Shown here: positions 19,234 to 32,250 of the stretch, piece by piece | Layout of the letters: every line of letters begins with the position of its first letter | How positions within the stretch are numbered: the first letter of the stretch is position 1 | Assembly: GCF_900114095.1 (NCBI RefSeq) | Contig: NZ_FORV01000001.1 | Coordinates: 124,001 to 188,000 of the forward strand | Reading direction: 5' to 3' | Source: Sphingomonas sp. NFR04 | GTDB lineage: Bacteria > Pseudomonadota > Alphaproteobacteria > Sphingomonadales > Sphingomonadaceae | DNA length: 64,000 nt | The notes under the pieces: model-generated | The model's input: the letters and a program-made list of their open reading frames with translations, nothing else | Database searches by the model: none | What the model was told of the DNA's origin: nothing | Made by a program: the position numbers and the translations under genes

Positions 19234-20691
19234 TCAGAACAGCGCCTTCGCAGCGACCAGCGACCAGGTGCCGAGCGCACCGAACACCAGCCACCCGATC
19301 GGCGAGATCACGACCGCGCTGACCGCGATCAGACCGCCCTCGACCAGATTGGTCTTGCCGGCAAAGGCCGGGGCCGGCTCGTCGAAGTACATCGTCTTGA
19401 CGATCTTGAGGTAATAATAGGCACCGATCGTCGAGGCAGCGGCACCCACCGTGGCGAACGCGGTCAGGCCCGCATGCACCGCGGCGATGAACACGCCCAG
19501 CTTGGCGAAGAAGCCGAGCAGCGGCGGGATGCCGGCAAGGCTGAACATGAAGATCGCCAGCGCCAGCGCCAGGCCCGGCCGCGTGCGCGACATGCCCGAA
19601 AGGCTCGCGATCGTCTCGATCTGCTCGCCATCCTCGCCGCGCATCTGCAGCACCACCAGGAAGCCGCCGATCGTCATGACGACATAGATCGCCATGTAGA
19701 CGAGCACGCTCGCCACGCCTTCCTCGCCACCGGCGGCAAGGCCGATCAGCGCGAAGCCGACATTGTTGATCGACGAATAGGCGAGCAGGCGCTTGATGTT
19801 CGTCTGGCCGATCGCCGCCACGGCACCGAAGATGATCGACGCGAGCGAGGCGAAGATCACGATCTGGCGCCATTCGAGGATCGCCGGGCCCATCGCATCG
19901 ACCGCGACACGCACCGCCATCGCCACCGCCGCCACCTTGGGCGCCGAGGCGAAATAGGCGGTGACCGGGGTCGGCGCGCCTTCATACACGTCCGGCGTCC
20001 ACATGTGGAACGGCACGGCCGAGATCTTGAAGGCAAGACCGGCGAACACGAACACCAGGCCGAACAGCAAGCCGGTATGCTGGCTGCCGCTGGTCGCGAC
20101 GCTATAGGCGTCGGCAATGCCGTCGAACAGCGTCGTGCCGGCGAAGCCATAGACCAGGCTGATGCCGTAGAGCAGGATGCCCGAGGCCAGCGCGCCCAAA
20201 ACGAAGTACTTGAGGCCCGCTTCCGCCGAGCGCGTGTCCCGCCGCATGAAGCTGGCGAGGATGTACGCCGAGAGGCTCTGCAGCTCGAGACCGACATAGA
20301 GGGTCAGCAGATCGCCCGCCGACACCATCATGCCCATGCCGACCGTGGAGAGCAGGATCAGCACCGGATATTCCGGACGCAGATCCTCACCCGAGGTGCG
20401 CTGAAAGAAGCCCGGCGCGACGAGGATCGACACCGCTGCGGCGGCATAGATCACCACCTTGGCGAAGGTCGCGAAGGCGTCCGCGCGGAACAGGCCGCCG
20501 AACGCGACGCCGCCGGTCGAGGCCGGCCCCGCCAGCGCGATGCCGGCACCGGCGAGCAGCGCCACCGAGGCCCAGCTCACCAGCTTGGTCGATGCCTGGC
20601 CGCCCCAGGCGGCGACCAGCATCAGGACGATCGAACCGGCCGCGAGCACCAGCTCGGGCAGCGTCATCATTAGTTGCATCGAATAGGACAT
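19234..20691 (-). CDS. nuoN: NADH-quinone oxidoreductase subunit N
   Basis: Antiporter-like membrane subunit of complex I, one of three proton-pumping modules. 485 residues with about 14 membrane segments; the Proton_antipo_M domain contains LYVGLELQSLSAYIL and MWTPDVYEGAPTPVTAY, and IKRLLAYSSINNVGF carries the key Lys-containing helix. Start ATG 20691 overlaps the nuoM stop by one base; an alternative start four codons later (MQLMMTLPEL) is possible. Last nuo gene, followed closely by birA. Confidence 0.97.
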   Translation of the reverse strand: MSYSMQLMMTLPELVLAAGSIVLMLVAAWGGQASTKLVSWASVALLAGAGIALAGPASTGGVAFGGLFRADAFATFAKVVIYAAAAVSILVAPGFFQRTSGEDLRPEYPVLILLSTVGMGMMVSAGDLLTLYVGLELQSLSAYILASFMRRDTRSAEAGLKYFVLGALASGILLYGISLVYGFAGTTLFDGIADAYSVATSGSQHTGLLFGLVFVFAGLAFKISAVPFHMWTPDVYEGAPTPVTAYFASAPKVAAVAMAVRVAVDAMGPAILEWRQIVIFASLASIIFGAVAAIGQTNIKRLLAYSSINNVGFALIGLAAGGEEGVASVLVYMAIYVVMTIGGFLVVLQMRGEDGEQIETIASLSGMSRTRPGLALALAIFMFSLAGIPPLLGFFAKLGVFIAAVHAGLTAFATVGAAASTIGAYYYLKIVKTMYFDEPAPAFAGKTNLVEGGLIAVSAVVISPIGWLVFGALGTWSLVAAKALF

Positions 20692-22256
20692 CAGTGCGCC
20701 TCCCCGTGCGCGGAGGCTTCATGGGCGGGCGCCGCCTGCGGCGAACCCGGCGTGGGCTTGGAGTCGCTGATCGACGCGGTGTGCGCGGCGACATCGAGAC
20801 GCTGCGTCAGCCGCGCGACGTCCGCGCGCATCGGTGCGGTGAAGCTGGTCGGGTACACGCCCATCCACAGCACCACGGCAGCCAGCGCAACGAGCATCGC
20901 CACTTCGCGACCGTCGAGATCCGGCATCGCCTTCACATCGTCCTTGGTCAGGTCGCCCCACACCACCCGACGGAACAGGTAGAGCATATAGGCGGCGCCG
21001 AGGATGATGCCGGTGGTGCCGATCAGCGCGGTCCAGGTCGAGACCTGGTACACGCCGGCGAGGCTGAAGAATTCGCCGACGAAGTTGCTGGTGCCCGGCA
21101 GGCCGATCGAGGCCATGGTGAACAGCAGGAACAGCACGGCATAGCGCGGCATGTTGATCGCCAGACCGCCATAGCGGTCGATCTCGCGGGTGTGCAGGCG
21201 ATCATAGATGATGCCGACGCACAGGAACAGCGCGCCCGAGACCACGCCGTGGCCCAGCATCACCATCATCGCACCGTCGATGCCGTTCGCGTTGAAGGCG
21301 AACAGACCCATGGTGACGATCGCCATGTGCGCCACCGACGAATAGGCGATCAGCTTCTTCATGTCGCTCTGAACCAGGGCAACGAGCGAGGTGTAGACCA
21401 CCGCCACGCAGGACAGCGCGAACACCAGCCCCATGAACTGCACCGAGGCGACCGGGAACATCGGCAGCGAGAAGCGCAGGAAGCCGTAGCCGCCGAGCTT
21501 CAGCAGCACGCCCGCCAGGATGACCGAGCCTGCGGTCGGCGCCTGCACGTGCGCGTCGGGAAGCCAGGTGTGGACCGGCCACATCGGCATCTTCACCGCG
21601 AACGAGGCGAAGAAGGCCAGCCACAGCCAGGTCTGCCAGTTGGCCGGGAAGTCGTGCGCCATCAGCACCGGGATCGAAGCGGTGCCGGTGCTCAGCACCA
21701 TGAAGATCATGGCGATCAGCATCAGCAGCGAGCCGAGCAGCGTGTACAGGAAGAACTTGTACGACGCGTAGATGCGGTTCACGCCGCCCCAGATGCCGAT
21801 GATCAGGTACATCGGGATCAGGCCGCCTTCGAAGAAGACGTAGAACAGGAACAGGTCCTGCGCGGCGAAGGTGCCGATCATCAGCACTTCGGTCGCGAGG
21901 AATGCCGCCATATATTCGGGCACGCGCTTGGTGACCGAGAGCCAGCTGGCGCCGATGCAGATCGGCATCAGGAACAGCGAAAGCTCGATCAGCAGGAAGG
22001 CGAAGCCGTCGATGCCGAGCGCCCAGGAGAACTCGACGCCGCCCATCTTGAACAGCGTCACATGCTCGACGAACTGCCACTGCGCGGCGCCGTCGCCATG
22101 CTGGAACTGGGTCCAGAGCCAGGCACCCAGCGCCAGGTTGACGAGGGTCGCGAGGAGCGCGGTCCACCGCGCCCCCTGTGCACCGACGAACAGGCAGAGC
22201 ACCGCGGCAATCGCGGGCACGGCGAGCAGGACGGAAAGGATCGGAAAGCCGGTCAT
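20691..22256 (-). CDS. nuoM: NADH-quinone oxidoreductase subunit M
   Basis: Second antiporter-like pump of complex I. About 521 residues from ATG 22256 (MTGFPILSV), chosen because AGGTGA lies at the right distance; an upstream in-frame ATG would overlap nuoL. Motifs: FFEGGLIPMYLIIGIWGG, HTWLPDAHVQAPTAGSVILAG and KKLIAYSSVAHMAIV. The C-terminal tail is soluble and ends HEASAHGEAH, unusually His-rich. Seven bases separate it from nuoL. Confidence 0.97.
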   Translation of the reverse strand: MTGFPILSVLLAVPAIAAVLCLFVGAQGARWTALLATLVNLALGAWLWTQFQHGDGAAQWQFVEHVTLFKMGGVEFSWALGIDGFAFLLIELSLFLMPICIGASWLSVTKRVPEYMAAFLATEVLMIGTFAAQDLFLFYVFFEGGLIPMYLIIGIWGGVNRIYASYKFFLYTLLGSLLMLIAMIFMVLSTGTASIPVLMAHDFPANWQTWLWLAFFASFAVKMPMWPVHTWLPDAHVQAPTAGSVILAGVLLKLGGYGFLRFSLPMFPVASVQFMGLVFALSCVAVVYTSLVALVQSDMKKLIAYSSVAHMAIVTMGLFAFNANGIDGAMMVMLGHGVVSGALFLCVGIIYDRLHTREIDRYGGLAINMPRYAVLFLLFTMASIGLPGTSNFVGEFFSLAGVYQVSTWTALIGTTGIILGAAYMLYLFRRVVWGDLTKDDVKAMPDLDGREVAMLVALAAVVLWMGVYPTSFTAPMRADVARLTQRLDVAAHTASISDSKPTPGSPQAAPAHEASAHGEAH

Positions 22257-22263
22257 TTGTCCA

Positions 22264-24386
<2,123 letters not shown>

Positions 24387-24387
<1 letters not shown>

Positions 24388-24692
24388 CAGCCCTTCATCC
24401 GATTGACGTCGTCGACCGAAATCGTGCCGCGACCGCGGAAATAGATGACCAGGATGGCAAGGCCGATCGCGGCCTCACCGGCAGCGACGGTCAGGACGAA
24501 CATCGCGAACACCTGGCCCACCAGGTCGTGCAGGAACGACGAGAAGGCGACGAAATTGAGGTTCACGGCAAGCAGGATGAGCTCGATCGCCATCAGGATG
24601 ACGATCAGGTTCTTCCGGTTCATGAAGATGCCGAGCACCCCCATGGTGAACAGGATGGCCGAGACGACCAGATAATGGGTGAGCGTGATCAC
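24387..24692 (-). CDS. nuoK: NADH-quinone oxidoreductase subunit K
   Basis: A 101-residue, three-helix membrane subunit of complex I, homologous to MrpC. The conserved membrane glutamates are present ([28 protein letters not shown] and [15 protein letters not shown]). Start ATG 24692 overlaps the nuoJ stop by four bases (ATGA), indicating coupled translation. Length is exactly that expected. Confidence 0.97.
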
Positions 24693-25300
24693 AGATCCAT
24701 CCCCTGCCCGACTGCCGGGTTCATGTTGCGGGTGGCATCCTTGGCGCGACGGGCGTTCTGGCGGCCGACATTCTGCGGCCGCACGTCGCTGCGCTTGCGG
24801 TAGGTCAGCACGATCGCACCGATCATCGCGACGAGCAGCACCAGGCCGGCGCCTTCGAACACGAACAGATAGCGCGTATAGAGCAGCGCACCGATCGCCT
24901 CAATGTTGGGCACGCCGTCCGCCACCGGGGCGACGCGACGGCCGAGCGCCAGCGTGCCGGCGCTCCACGCGCCCACCGCGACGATGATCTCGGCGACCAG
25001 CGCGATGGCGAGCAGCGCGCCCACGGCGGCGTACTTCATCACGCCCGCGCGGAGCTCGGTGAAGTCGATGTCGAGCATCATCACGACGAACAGGAAGAGC
25101 ACCGCGACCGCGCCGACATAGACGATCACCAGCAGCATGGCGATGAATTCGGCGCCCACGAGCACCATCAGGCCCGCGGCGTTGAAGAACGCCAGGATGA
25201 GCCAGAGGACGGAATGTACCGGGTTACGCGACAGGATCGTGCAGGCGCCGGAGACGCACACGATGATCGCGAACAGGTAAAAGGCGAGAAGCTGGATCAC
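24689..25300 (-). CDS. nuoJ: NADH-quinone oxidoreductase subunit J
   Basis: Membrane subunit of complex I with five helices, 203 residues. The family signature [53 protein letters not shown] is intact, including the glycine-containing pi-bulge helix. The C-terminus ([21 protein letters not shown]) is a polar extension. It starts 33 bases after nuoI and overlaps nuoK by four. Confidence 0.97.
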   Translation of the reverse strand: MIQLLAFYLFAIIVCVSGACTILSRNPVHSVLWLILAFFNAAGLMVLVGAEFIAMLLVIVYVGAVAVLFLFVVMMLDIDFTELRAGVMKYAAVGALLAIALVAEIIVAVGAWSAGTLALGRRVAPVADGVPNIEAIGALLYTRYLFVFEGAGLVLLVAMIGAIVLTYRKRSDVRPQNVGRQNARRAKDATRNMNPAVGQGMDL

Positions 25301-25333
25301 GGAATCGGATGGCCCCTTTGAATGGTGCGGCGC

Positions 25334-25819
25334 TTAACGGTACGGCGCGTCGGCGGCAAGGTTCGCCGCAATGGCGCGTTCCCAGCGGTCGCCGTTCGCG
25401 AGCAGCTTATCCTTCTGATAAATCAGCTCTTCCCGCGTCTCGGTAGAAAATTCGAAATTCGGCCCCTCGACGATCGCATCGACCGGGCACGCTTCCTGGC
25501 ACAGGCCGCAGTAAATGCACTTGGTCATGTCGATGTCGTAGCGCGTCGTGCGGCGGCTGCCGTCGTCGCGCGGTTCGGCCTCGATCGTGATCGCCAGCGC
25601 CGGGCACACCGCCTCGCACAGCTTGCACGCGATGCAGCGCTCTTCGCCGTTGGGATAGCGGCGCAGCGCATGCTCGCCGCGGAAGCGGGGCGAGAGCGGG
25701 TTCTTCTCGTACGGATAGTTGATCGTCGCCTTGGGCTTGAAGAAATACTTCAAGGTCAGGGCATGCGCCTTCACGAACTCCCACAGAGTCCAGGTGCGAA
25801 TGAAACTACCGACGCTCAT
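25334..25819 (-). CDS. nuoI: NADH-quinone oxidoreductase subunit I
   Basis: Peripheral-arm subunit carrying two [4Fe-4S] clusters (N6a and N6b), which pass electrons towards NuoB. 161 residues with two ferredoxin motifs: [16 protein letters not shown] and [16 protein letters not shown], all eight cysteines present. The N-terminal [17 protein letters not shown] segment is typical. Start ATG 25819 overlaps nuoH by four bases. Confidence 0.98.
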   Translation of the reverse strand: MSVGSFIRTWTLWEFVKAHALTLKYFFKPKATINYPYEKNPLSPRFRGEHALRRYPNGEERCIACKLCEAVCPALAITIEAEPRDDGSRRTTRYDIDMTKCIYCGLCQEACPVDAIVEGPNFEFSTETREELIYQKDKLLANGDRWERAIAANLAADAPYR

Positions 25820-26865
25820 GCGGGCACTCCAACCCGGGTCAGCATCAGGTACCCGGAAACGAGGAAGACGAAGAGAAGCGACAGCGGCAGGAAGATCTTC
25901 CAGCCCAGGCGCATCAGCTGGTCATAGCGATAGCGCGGGACGGTAGCCTTCACCCAGCTGAAGCAGAAGAAGAAGAACAGCATCTTGGCGAACAGCCACA
26001 GGATGCCCGGCACCATGTAGAGCGGCGCCCAGTCGAACGGCGGCAGATAGCCACCCCAGAACAGCGTCGCGTTGAGCGCGCACATCAGGATGACATTGGC
26101 ATACTCGCCGAGCCAGTAGAGCGCGAAAGCCATCGACGAATATTCGGTTTGATAGCCCGCGACCAGTTCCGACTCCGCTTCGGTCAGGTCGAACGGCGCG
26201 CGCTGCGTCTCGGCGAGCGACGAGATGAAGAACACGATCGCCATCGGGAAGAGCAGCGGGTTGACGAAGTTGCCGTTGACGAAGCCGTAATAGCCCTTCT
26301 GCGCCTCGACGATGCCGCCGAGATTGAAGGTGCCGGCCCACAGGATCACCGAGATCAGCACGAAGCCGATCGAGACTTCGTAGCTCACCATCTGCGCGGC
26401 CGCGCGGATCGCCGAGTAGAACGGGTACTTGGAGTTGGACGACCAGCCGGCGAGGATGATGCCGTACACGCCCAGCGACGAGGCCGCGAGCACATAGAGC
26501 AGGCCGACATTGATGTTCGACAGCGCGACGCCCGCCTGGAACGGCACCACTGCCCACACGATCAGCGCGACCGTGAAGGTGATGATCGGCGCGAGCAGGA
26601 ACAGGCCCTTGTTCGCGCCCGACGGCACGATGGTTTCCTGTAGGAACACCTTCAGGCCGTCGGCGAAGGACTGCATCAGGCCGAGCGGGCCGACGACGTT
26701 CGGACCGCGGCGCAGCGCCATCGCCGCCCAGATCTTGCGATCGGCGTAGATGATCATGGCGACGGCCAGCATCACCGGCAGCGCGATGACCAGGATGTCG
26801 ATGACCGTGGCGACGGTCCAGGCCAGTCCGTACGGCAGGCCGAGATAGGTGAACCAGGAGGTCAT
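25816..26865 (-). CDS. nuoH: NADH-quinone oxidoreductase subunit H
   Basis: Membrane subunit forming the quinone-binding site with NuoB and NuoD. About 349 residues from ATG 26865 ([14 protein letters not shown]), which overlaps the nuoG stop by four bases. Signature stretches: [37 protein letters not shown] and [21 protein letters not shown], with the conserved acidic residues of the E-channel. Eight membrane helices are expected and visible. A longer upstream open frame is part of nuoG read in another frame and is rejected. Confidence 0.97.
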   Translation of the reverse strand: MTSWFTYLGLPYGLAWTVATVIDILVIALPVMLAVAMIIYADRKIWAAMALRRGPNVVGPLGLMQSFADGLKVFLQETIVPSGANKGLFLLAPIITFTVALIVWAVVPFQAGVALSNINVGLLYVLAASSLGVYGIILAGWSSNSKYPFYSAIRAAAQMVSYEVSIGFVLISVILWAGTFNLGGIVEAQKGYYGFVNGNFVNPLLFPMAIVFFISSLAETQRAPFDLTEAESELVAGYQTEYSSMAFALYWLGEYANVILMCALNATLFWGGYLPPFDWAPLYMVPGILWLFAKMLFFFFCFSWVKATVPRYRYDQLMRLGWKIFLPLSLLFVFLVSGYLMLTRVGVPA

Positions 26866-28880
26866 TCTGCGGCCTCTGCGAAGTCTTCGCCATGGAGCAG
26901 TTCGGCCGAGCAGCGCTGCATCGTCGGCGACGCACGGCAGATGGCGTTGGTGAGATAGAAGTCGGCGACCGGATAAGTCACCGGACCCGATGCCTGGGCC
27001 GCCAGCGAGGGCGGGTTCCACGCGAGTTCGGCCAGACCTTCCTGGCCCAGCGCCGGAACCTCGCTCGCCATCGCGGCGCGCAGCTCGTCGAAGCTGTCGA
27101 ACGGCAGCGTGCGGCCGAGCTTCTCGGAGAGCGCGCGCAGGATCGTCCAGTCCTCGCGCGCCTCGCCCGGTGCGAACACCGCGCGATCGGCGCGCTGCAC
27201 GCGGCCTTCCAGGTTCACATAGGTGCCCGGCTTCTCGGCATAGGTGGCGCCCGGCAGGATCACATCGGCATGATGCGCGCCCTGGTCGCCATGATGGCCG
27301 ATATAGACCTTGAAGCTGCCGGCGAACTTGGAGAAGTCCACTTCGTCGGCGCCCAGGAAGAAGGCGAGCTTCGGCGCGGCCGCGACGATGTCGGCAATGC
27401 CGCCCTTCTGCGCATAGCCGAGCATCAGGCCGGCCATCCGCGCCGCCGCGGTGTGGACGACGTTGAAGCCGTTCCATGCCGCTTCGGTCTCGGTCGCGGC
27501 GCGCTGGAAGGCACCGGCGATCGCGAGTGCGGCACCATGGCCGTTCTTGAGCGCGCCGGGGCCGAGGATCAGCGCCGGCTTCTTGGCATTGTCGATCGCC
27601 TGGGCGAGATTCTCCGGCAGGCTGTTCAGCAGCCCCAGATCGTCACCCAGCCACTCGACCTTGTAGGTGAGATCGACTTCCGGCCCGATCGCGAACACCT
27701 TGGCGCCGCGCTTGATCGCCTTGCGCACGCGGGTGTTCACCAGCGGCGCTTCCCAGCGCAGGTTGGTGCCGACCAGCAGGATCGCATCGGCGTCTTCGAG
27801 CGCCGCGATGGTGGTGTTGAACGCCACCGCCGACAGGCTCGACGTGTCATAGGCCATGCCGGTCTGGCGGCCTTCGAGCAGGTCCGAACCGAACGCCTTC
27901 ACCAGCGCCTTGGCGGCATACATAGTCTCGGCGTCGAGCAGGTCGCCGGCGATCGCCGCGACGCTCGAACCCGCAGTCGCCGCCACGCCCGCAATCGCGT
28001 CGAACGCTTCTTCCCACGTCGCCGGGACCAGCTTGCCGTCCTTGCGGACGAACGGGCGGTCGAGACGGCGGCGGACCAGCGCGTCGACATGGTAGCGGGT
28101 CTTGTCGTGCGCCCACTCCTCGTTCACGTCCTCGTTGATGCGCGGCAGGACGCGCATCACCTGACGGCCACGGCTGTCGAGGCGGATGTTGGTGCCGACC
28201 GCGTCCATCACGTCGATCGACAGGTTCCGCTTGAGCTCCCAGGGGCGATATTCGAACGCGACCGGCTTGTGGGTCAGCGCGCCGACCGGGCACAGGTCCG
28301 CGACATTGCCCGAAAGCTCGCTCTTGAACGCCTTTTCGAGATAGGTCGTGATCTGCATGTTCTCGCCGCGATAGATCGCGCCGATATCCTCCACGCCGGC
28401 CACTTCCTCGCCGAAGCGAACGCAGCGGGTGCACTGGATGCAGCGGGTCATCACCGTCTTGATGATGGGGCCCATATACTTCTCGGTGACCGCGCGCTTG
28501 TTTTCCTCATAGCGCGACTGGCCGCGACCGTACGCAACCGACTGGTCCTGCAGGTCGCACTCGCCGCCCTGATCGCAGATCGGGCAATCGAGCGGGTGGT
28601 TGATCAGCAGGAATTCCATCACGCCTTCGCGCGCGGCCTTCACCATCGGGCTGTCGGTGCGGACTTCCTGATTGTCGGCGGCCGGCAGCGCGCACGAAGC
28701 CTGGGGCTTGGGCGGTCCGGGCTTCACCTCGACCAGGCACATGCGGCAATTGCCGGCGATGCTCAGCCGTTCATGATAGCAGAAACGCGGAATCTCCTTG
28801 CCCGCGGCCTCGCAGGCCTGGAGCACGGTGGCGCCCTGCGGCACCTCGACTTCGATTCCGTCAACCTTGAGCTTGGGCAT
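26862..28880 (-). CDS. nuoG: NADH-quinone oxidoreductase subunit G
   Basis: Large Fe-S subunit of the peripheral arm, 672 residues from ATG 28880 ([16 protein letters not shown]). The N-terminal [2Fe-2S] domain has [17 protein letters not shown]; then [14 protein letters not shown] (His-Cys3 cluster) and [16 protein letters not shown] with the later CPVGAL for the next cluster. The C-terminal part is the degenerate molybdopterin-oxidoreductase domain common to mitochondrial-type complex I. The start codon shares one base with the nuoF stop. Confidence 0.97.
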   Translation of the reverse strand: MPKLKVDGIEVEVPQGATVLQACEAAGKEIPRFCYHERLSIAGNCRMCLVEVKPGPPKPQASCALPAADNQEVRTDSPMVKAAREGVMEFLLINHPLDCPICDQGGECDLQDQSVAYGRGQSRYEENKRAVTEKYMGPIIKTVMTRCIQCTRCVRFGEEVAGVEDIGAIYRGENMQITTYLEKAFKSELSGNVADLCPVGALTHKPVAFEYRPWELKRNLSIDVMDAVGTNIRLDSRGRQVMRVLPRINEDVNEEWAHDKTRYHVDALVRRRLDRPFVRKDGKLVPATWEEAFDAIAGVAATAGSSVAAIAGDLLDAETMYAAKALVKAFGSDLLEGRQTGMAYDTSSLSAVAFNTTIAALEDADAILLVGTNLRWEAPLVNTRVRKAIKRGAKVFAIGPEVDLTYKVEWLGDDLGLLNSLPENLAQAIDNAKKPALILGPGALKNGHGAALAIAGAFQRAATETEAAWNGFNVVHTAAARMAGLMLGYAQKGGIADIVAAAPKLAFFLGADEVDFSKFAGSFKVYIGHHGDQGAHHADVILPGATYAEKPGTYVNLEGRVQRADRAVFAPGEAREDWTILRALSEKLGRTLPFDSFDELRAAMASEVPALGQEGLAELAWNPPSLAAQASGPVTYPVADFYLTNAICRASPTMQRCSAELLHGEDFAEAAE

Positions 28881-30184
28881 TACTCTGCCGCCTCTTGCAT
28901 GGTTTCGAGGCCGCCCGAACGGCGCTCGTTGATACGGCGCTCCATTTCCGGGCGGAAATGCTTGATCAGGCCCTGGATCGGCCAGGCGGCCGCGTCGCCC
29001 AGGGCGCAGATGGTGTGGCCTTCGACCTGCTTGGTCACCTGCTGCAGCGTGTCGATCTCGCTGATGTCGGCGTCGCCGGTGCGCAGCCGCTCCATCACGC
29101 GCCACATCCAGCCGGTGCCTTCGCGGCACGGGGTGCACTGGCCGCAGCTCTCATGCTTGTAGAAGTAGGAGAGCCGGCTAATCGCGCGGACAATGTCGGT
29201 CGACTTGTCCATCACGATCACCGCGGCGGTGCCGAGGCCCGACCCGACTGCCTTGAGGCCGTCGAAATCCATCGCGCAGTCCATGATCTGGGCTGCCGGC
29301 ACCAGCGGCACCGACGAACCGCCCGGGATCACCGCGAGCAGATTGTCCCAGCCGCCGCGGATGCCGCCGCAATGCTTCTCGATCAGCTCGCGGAAGGAGA
29401 TCGACATCGACTCCTCGACCACGCAGGGCTTCTCGACATGGCCCGAGATCTGGAAGAGCTTGGTGCCCTTGTTGTTCTCGTTGCCAAAGCTGGCGAACCA
29501 TTCGGGGCTGCGGCGCAGGATCGTCGGCGCGACCGCGATCGACTCGACATTGTTGACCGTCGTCGGGCAGCCATAGAGGCCTGCACCCGCCGGGAATGGC
29601 GGCTTGAGGCGCGGCTGGCCCTTCTTGCCTTCCAGGCTCTCGATCATCGCGGTTTCTTCGCCGCAGATATACGCGCCGGCGCCGCGATGGACGAAGACGT
29701 CGAAGTCGTAGCCCGAACCGCAGGCATTCTTGCCCAGCAGGCCGGCGGCATAGGCCTCGGCGACCGCCGCGAACAGCGTCTCGGCCTCGCGGATATATTC
29801 GCCGCGGATGTAGATGTACGCCGCACGCGCGCGCATCGCGAAGCCCGCGACCAGCGCGCCTTCGATCAGCAGGTGCGGATCGTGGCGGATGATCTCGCGG
29901 TCCTTGCACGAACCGGGCTCGGACTCGTCGGCGTTGATGACGAGGAAGCTCGGACGCTCGGGCGTCGGGTTCTTCGGCATGAAGCTCCACTTCATGCCCG
30001 TCGGGAAGCCGGCACCGCCGCGCCCGCGCAGGCCCGAGGCCTTGATGCGGTCGATGATGGTGTCCTGCCCAAGCTCCAGCAGCGCCTTGGTGTTATCCCA
30101 GGCGCCGCGCGCACGCGCCGCGTCGAGATGCCACGACTGGTAGCCGTAGAGATTGGTGAAGATGCGGTCCTTGTCCTGAAGCAC
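28880..30184 (-). CDS. nuoF: NADH-quinone oxidoreductase subunit F
   Basis: Binds NADH and FMN and starts electron transfer. 434 residues. FMN/NADH site: [18 protein letters not shown], then [15 protein letters not shown] and [20 protein letters not shown]; the [4Fe-4S] cluster N3 ligands are in [12 protein letters not shown] plus a distal Cys. The start is GTG 30184 (codes [13 protein letters not shown]), with GGAAGGGA seven bases upstream inside the end of the small membrane-protein gene, so the two are coupled. Confidence 0.98.
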   Translation of the reverse strand: MLQDKDRIFTNLYGYQSWHLDAARARGAWDNTKALLELGQDTIIDRIKASGLRGRGGAGFPTGMKWSFMPKNPTPERPSFLVINADESEPGSCKDREIIRHDPHLLIEGALVAGFAMRARAAYIYIRGEYIREAETLFAAVAEAYAAGLLGKNACGSGYDFDVFVHRGAGAYICGEETAMIESLEGKKGQPRLKPPFPAGAGLYGCPTTVNNVESIAVAPTILRRSPEWFASFGNENNKGTKLFQISGHVEKPCVVEESMSISFRELIEKHCGGIRGGWDNLLAVIPGGSSVPLVPAAQIMDCAMDFDGLKAVGSGLGTAAVIVMDKSTDIVRAISRLSYFYKHESCGQCTPCREGTGWMWRVMERLRTGDADISEIDTLQQVTKQVEGHTICALGDAAAWPIQGLIKHFRPEMERRINERRSGGLETMQEAAE

Positions 30185-30185
30185 C

Positions 30186-30353
30186 TTAGCGTCCCTTCCC
30201 GACCAGCTTCTGTACGAACAGATAGAAGACTACGGCCAGACCGATCAGGACGAGCGTCCCGATCAAGTTAAATGCAAGCTTGAGCACCCAGCCGAGCACG
30301 ACGATGCCGCCGATGATGGCCAGGATGGTGACGATGAGGCTGTTGCCCCGCAT
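30186..30353 (-). CDS. 55-residue membrane protein between nuoE and nuoF
   Basis: A small gene with ATG at 30353 overlapping the nuoE stop (tgATG) and a TAA stop at 30186, one base before the nuoF GTG. The product begins [19 protein letters not shown] and ends [13 protein letters not shown]; it is hydrophobic almost throughout, with two likely membrane segments (about residues 6-24 and 30-48) and a basic C-terminus. It has no similarity I can name. Tight packing on both sides, the overlap and the nuoF SD inside it argue that it is translated. It may be an accessory or assembly protein of complex I, which is inference. Confidence 0.75.
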   Translation of the reverse strand: MRGNSLIVTILAIIGGIVVLGWVLKLAFNLIGTLVLIGLAVVFYLFVQKLVGKGR

Positions 30354-31021
30354 CACCATTCGCCCCGATAGTCATGATTCTCGCTCACCATCGCGGTAAG
30401 CGTCGTCGGTCCGCCCAGCGGCTCGACGGTGTGGCGGCCCGGCTCCTGCGTGCCGGTCTTGGGGCTCTCGCCCTTGGCCAGCGCATCCAGGATCGCGAGC
30501 GTGCGATCATAATCGAGATCTTCGAAATTGTCGTCGTTGATCTGCACCATCGGCGCCGACGAGCAATTGCCCATGCACTCGACCTCGGTGAGCGTGAACA
30601 GCCCGTCCGCGGTGGTGTGGCCCTTCTTGAGCCCGCGCGACTTGCACGCGGCCATCACGTCGTCCGACCCGCGCAGCATGCACGGCGTCGTGCCGCAGAC
30701 CTGCACATGGTAGCGGCCGACCGGCACCAGGTTGAACATGGTGTAGAAAGTCGCGACCTCGAACACGCGGATATAGGGCATGTCCAGTTGGCGCGCGACG
30801 AACTCGATCACCGGAACCGGCAGCCAGCCCTGCGTGTTCGTCTCGGCACCCACCTGGCGCTGCGCCAGGTCGAGGAACGGGATGGTGCACGACATCTGGC
30901 GACCCGCCGGATAGCGCGCCATGATCTCGCGCGCCTTCTCGGCATTGGCCGGCGTCCAGGCGAAAGCGCCCCAGCGCGCGCGCACTTCGGCTTCGTCGGG
31001 GAGTTGAGGAGCGTCAGCCAT
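30353..31021 (-). CDS. nuoE: NADH-quinone oxidoreductase subunit E
   Basis: Thioredoxin-fold [2Fe-2S] subunit (cluster N1a) next to NuoF. 222 residues; cluster ligands in QVCGTTPCMLRG and VECMGNCSSAPMVQIN. The C-terminal 40 residues (KTGTQEPGRHTVEPLGGPTTL) form a tail seen in alphaproteobacterial NuoE. Shares one base with the nuoD stop and overlaps the small membrane-protein gene downstream. Confidence 0.97.
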   Translation of the reverse strand: MADAPQLPDEAEVRARWGAFAWTPANAEKAREIMARYPAGRQMSCTIPFLDLAQRQVGAETNTQGWLPVPVIEFVARQLDMPYIRVFEVATFYTMFNLVPVGRYHVQVCGTTPCMLRGSDDVMAACKSRGLKKGHTTADGLFTLTEVECMGNCSSAPMVQINDDNFEDLDYDRTLAILDALAKGESPKTGTQEPGRHTVEPLGGPTTLTAMVSENHDYRGEW

Positions 31022-32250
31022 CAGCGGTCACATTCACCGAAAACGATATCCATGGCGCCCAGGATGGCGGTGATGTCCGCCAGCATGTGCCCCTTGGACA
31101 TGAAGTCCATCGCCTGCAGGTGGCTGAACGCGGTCGGGCGCACCTTGCAGCGATAGGGTTTGTTGGTGCCGTCGGACACCAGATACACGCCGAACTCGCC
31201 CTTGGGGCTTTCGGTCGCGACATACACTTCGCCGGCCGGCACGTGATAGCCTTCGGTGAAGAGCTTGAAGTGATGGATCAGCGCTTCCATCGACTGCTTC
31301 ATCTCGCCGCGCTTCGGCGCGCCGACCTTGCGGTCGAGCGTCAGGACCGGGCCTTCCGGCATGTCCTGGATGCACTGCTTGATGATGCGGGCCGACTGGT
31401 AGACTTCCTCGACGCGGACCATGAAGCGATCATAGCAATCGCCGCGGGTGCCGACCGGGATTTCGAAGTCGACGCGGTCGTACACGTCATAGGGCTGCGA
31501 GCGGCGGATGTCCCAAGGAATGCCGGCGGCGCGGATCATCGGGCCGGAGAAGCCCCACTTGATCGCGTCCTCGCGGCTCACCGTCGCGATGTCGACGTTG
31601 CGCTGCTTGAAGATGCGGTTCTCGGCGACCAGGCTGATCGCGTCGCCGAACAGCCGCGGCAGGCGCGTGTCGAGCCATTCCGCGATGTCGTTGAGCAGCT
31701 TGATCGGCACGTCCTGGCGAACCCCGCCGACGCGGTAATAGTTCGAGTGCATGCGCGCACCCGAGGCCCGCTCGAAGAAGTTCAGGCAGTCCTCGCGGAT
31801 CTCGAACATCCACAGGTTCGGCGTCATCGCGCCGACGTCCATCACGTGCGAACCCAGGTTCAGCATGTGATTGCAGATGCGGGTCAGCTCGGCGAACAGC
31901 ACGCGCAGATACTGGCCGCGCAGCGGCACCTCGAGATCGAGCAGCTTCTCGACCGCGAGCACATAGCTGTGCTCCATCGCCAGCGGCGAGCAGTAATCGA
32001 AGCGATCGAAGTACGGCAGCGCCTGGGTGTAGGTCTTGTACTCGATCAGCTTCTCGGTGCCGCGGTGGAGCAGGCCGACATGCGGATCGATGCGCTCGAT
32101 GATCTCGCCGTCCAGTTCGGTGACGAGACGGAGCACGCCGTGCGCCGCGGGATGCTGCGGGCCGAAGTTGATCGTGTAGTTCGCAATCGAGGTATCGCCC
32201 GTCGCCGGGTCGATATCGCGCTCCATGATCTTGTCGACGGTATCGCTCAT
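31021..32250 (-). CDS. nuoD: NADH-quinone oxidoreductase subunit D
   Basis: The 49-kDa subunit that forms the quinone pocket with NuoB. 409 residues. Signature: [22 protein letters not shown] (His and Tyr region of the quinone site), [35 protein letters not shown], and ending with [20 protein letters not shown]. Separate from nuoC here (not fused as in E. coli). Overlaps nuoC by four bases. Confidence 0.98.
   Translation of the reverse strand: MSDTVDKIMERDIDPATGDTSIANYTINFGPQHPAAHGVLRLVTELDGEIIERIDPHVGLLHRGTEKLIEYKTYTQALPYFDRFDYCSPLAMEHSYVLAVEKLLDLEVPLRGQYLRVLFAELTRICNHMLNLGSHVMDVGAMTPNLWMFEIREDCLNFFERASGARMHSNYYRVGGVRQDVPIKLLNDIAEWLDTRLPRLFGDAISLVAENRIFKQRNVDIATVSREDAIKWGFSGPMIRAAGIPWDIRRSQPYDVYDRVDFEIPVGTRGDCYDRFMVRVEEVYQSARIIKQCIQDMPEGPVLTLDRKVGAPKRGEMKQSMEALIHHFKLFTEGYHVPAGEVYVATESPKGEFGVYLVSDGTNKPYRCKVRPTAFSHLQAMDFMSKGHMLADITAILGAMDIVFGECDR

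Noticed and set aside
26866..27477. Upstream extension of nuoH
   Set aside because: It is nuoG read in another frame; NuoH has its normal start at 26865, overlapping the nuoG stop by four bases.
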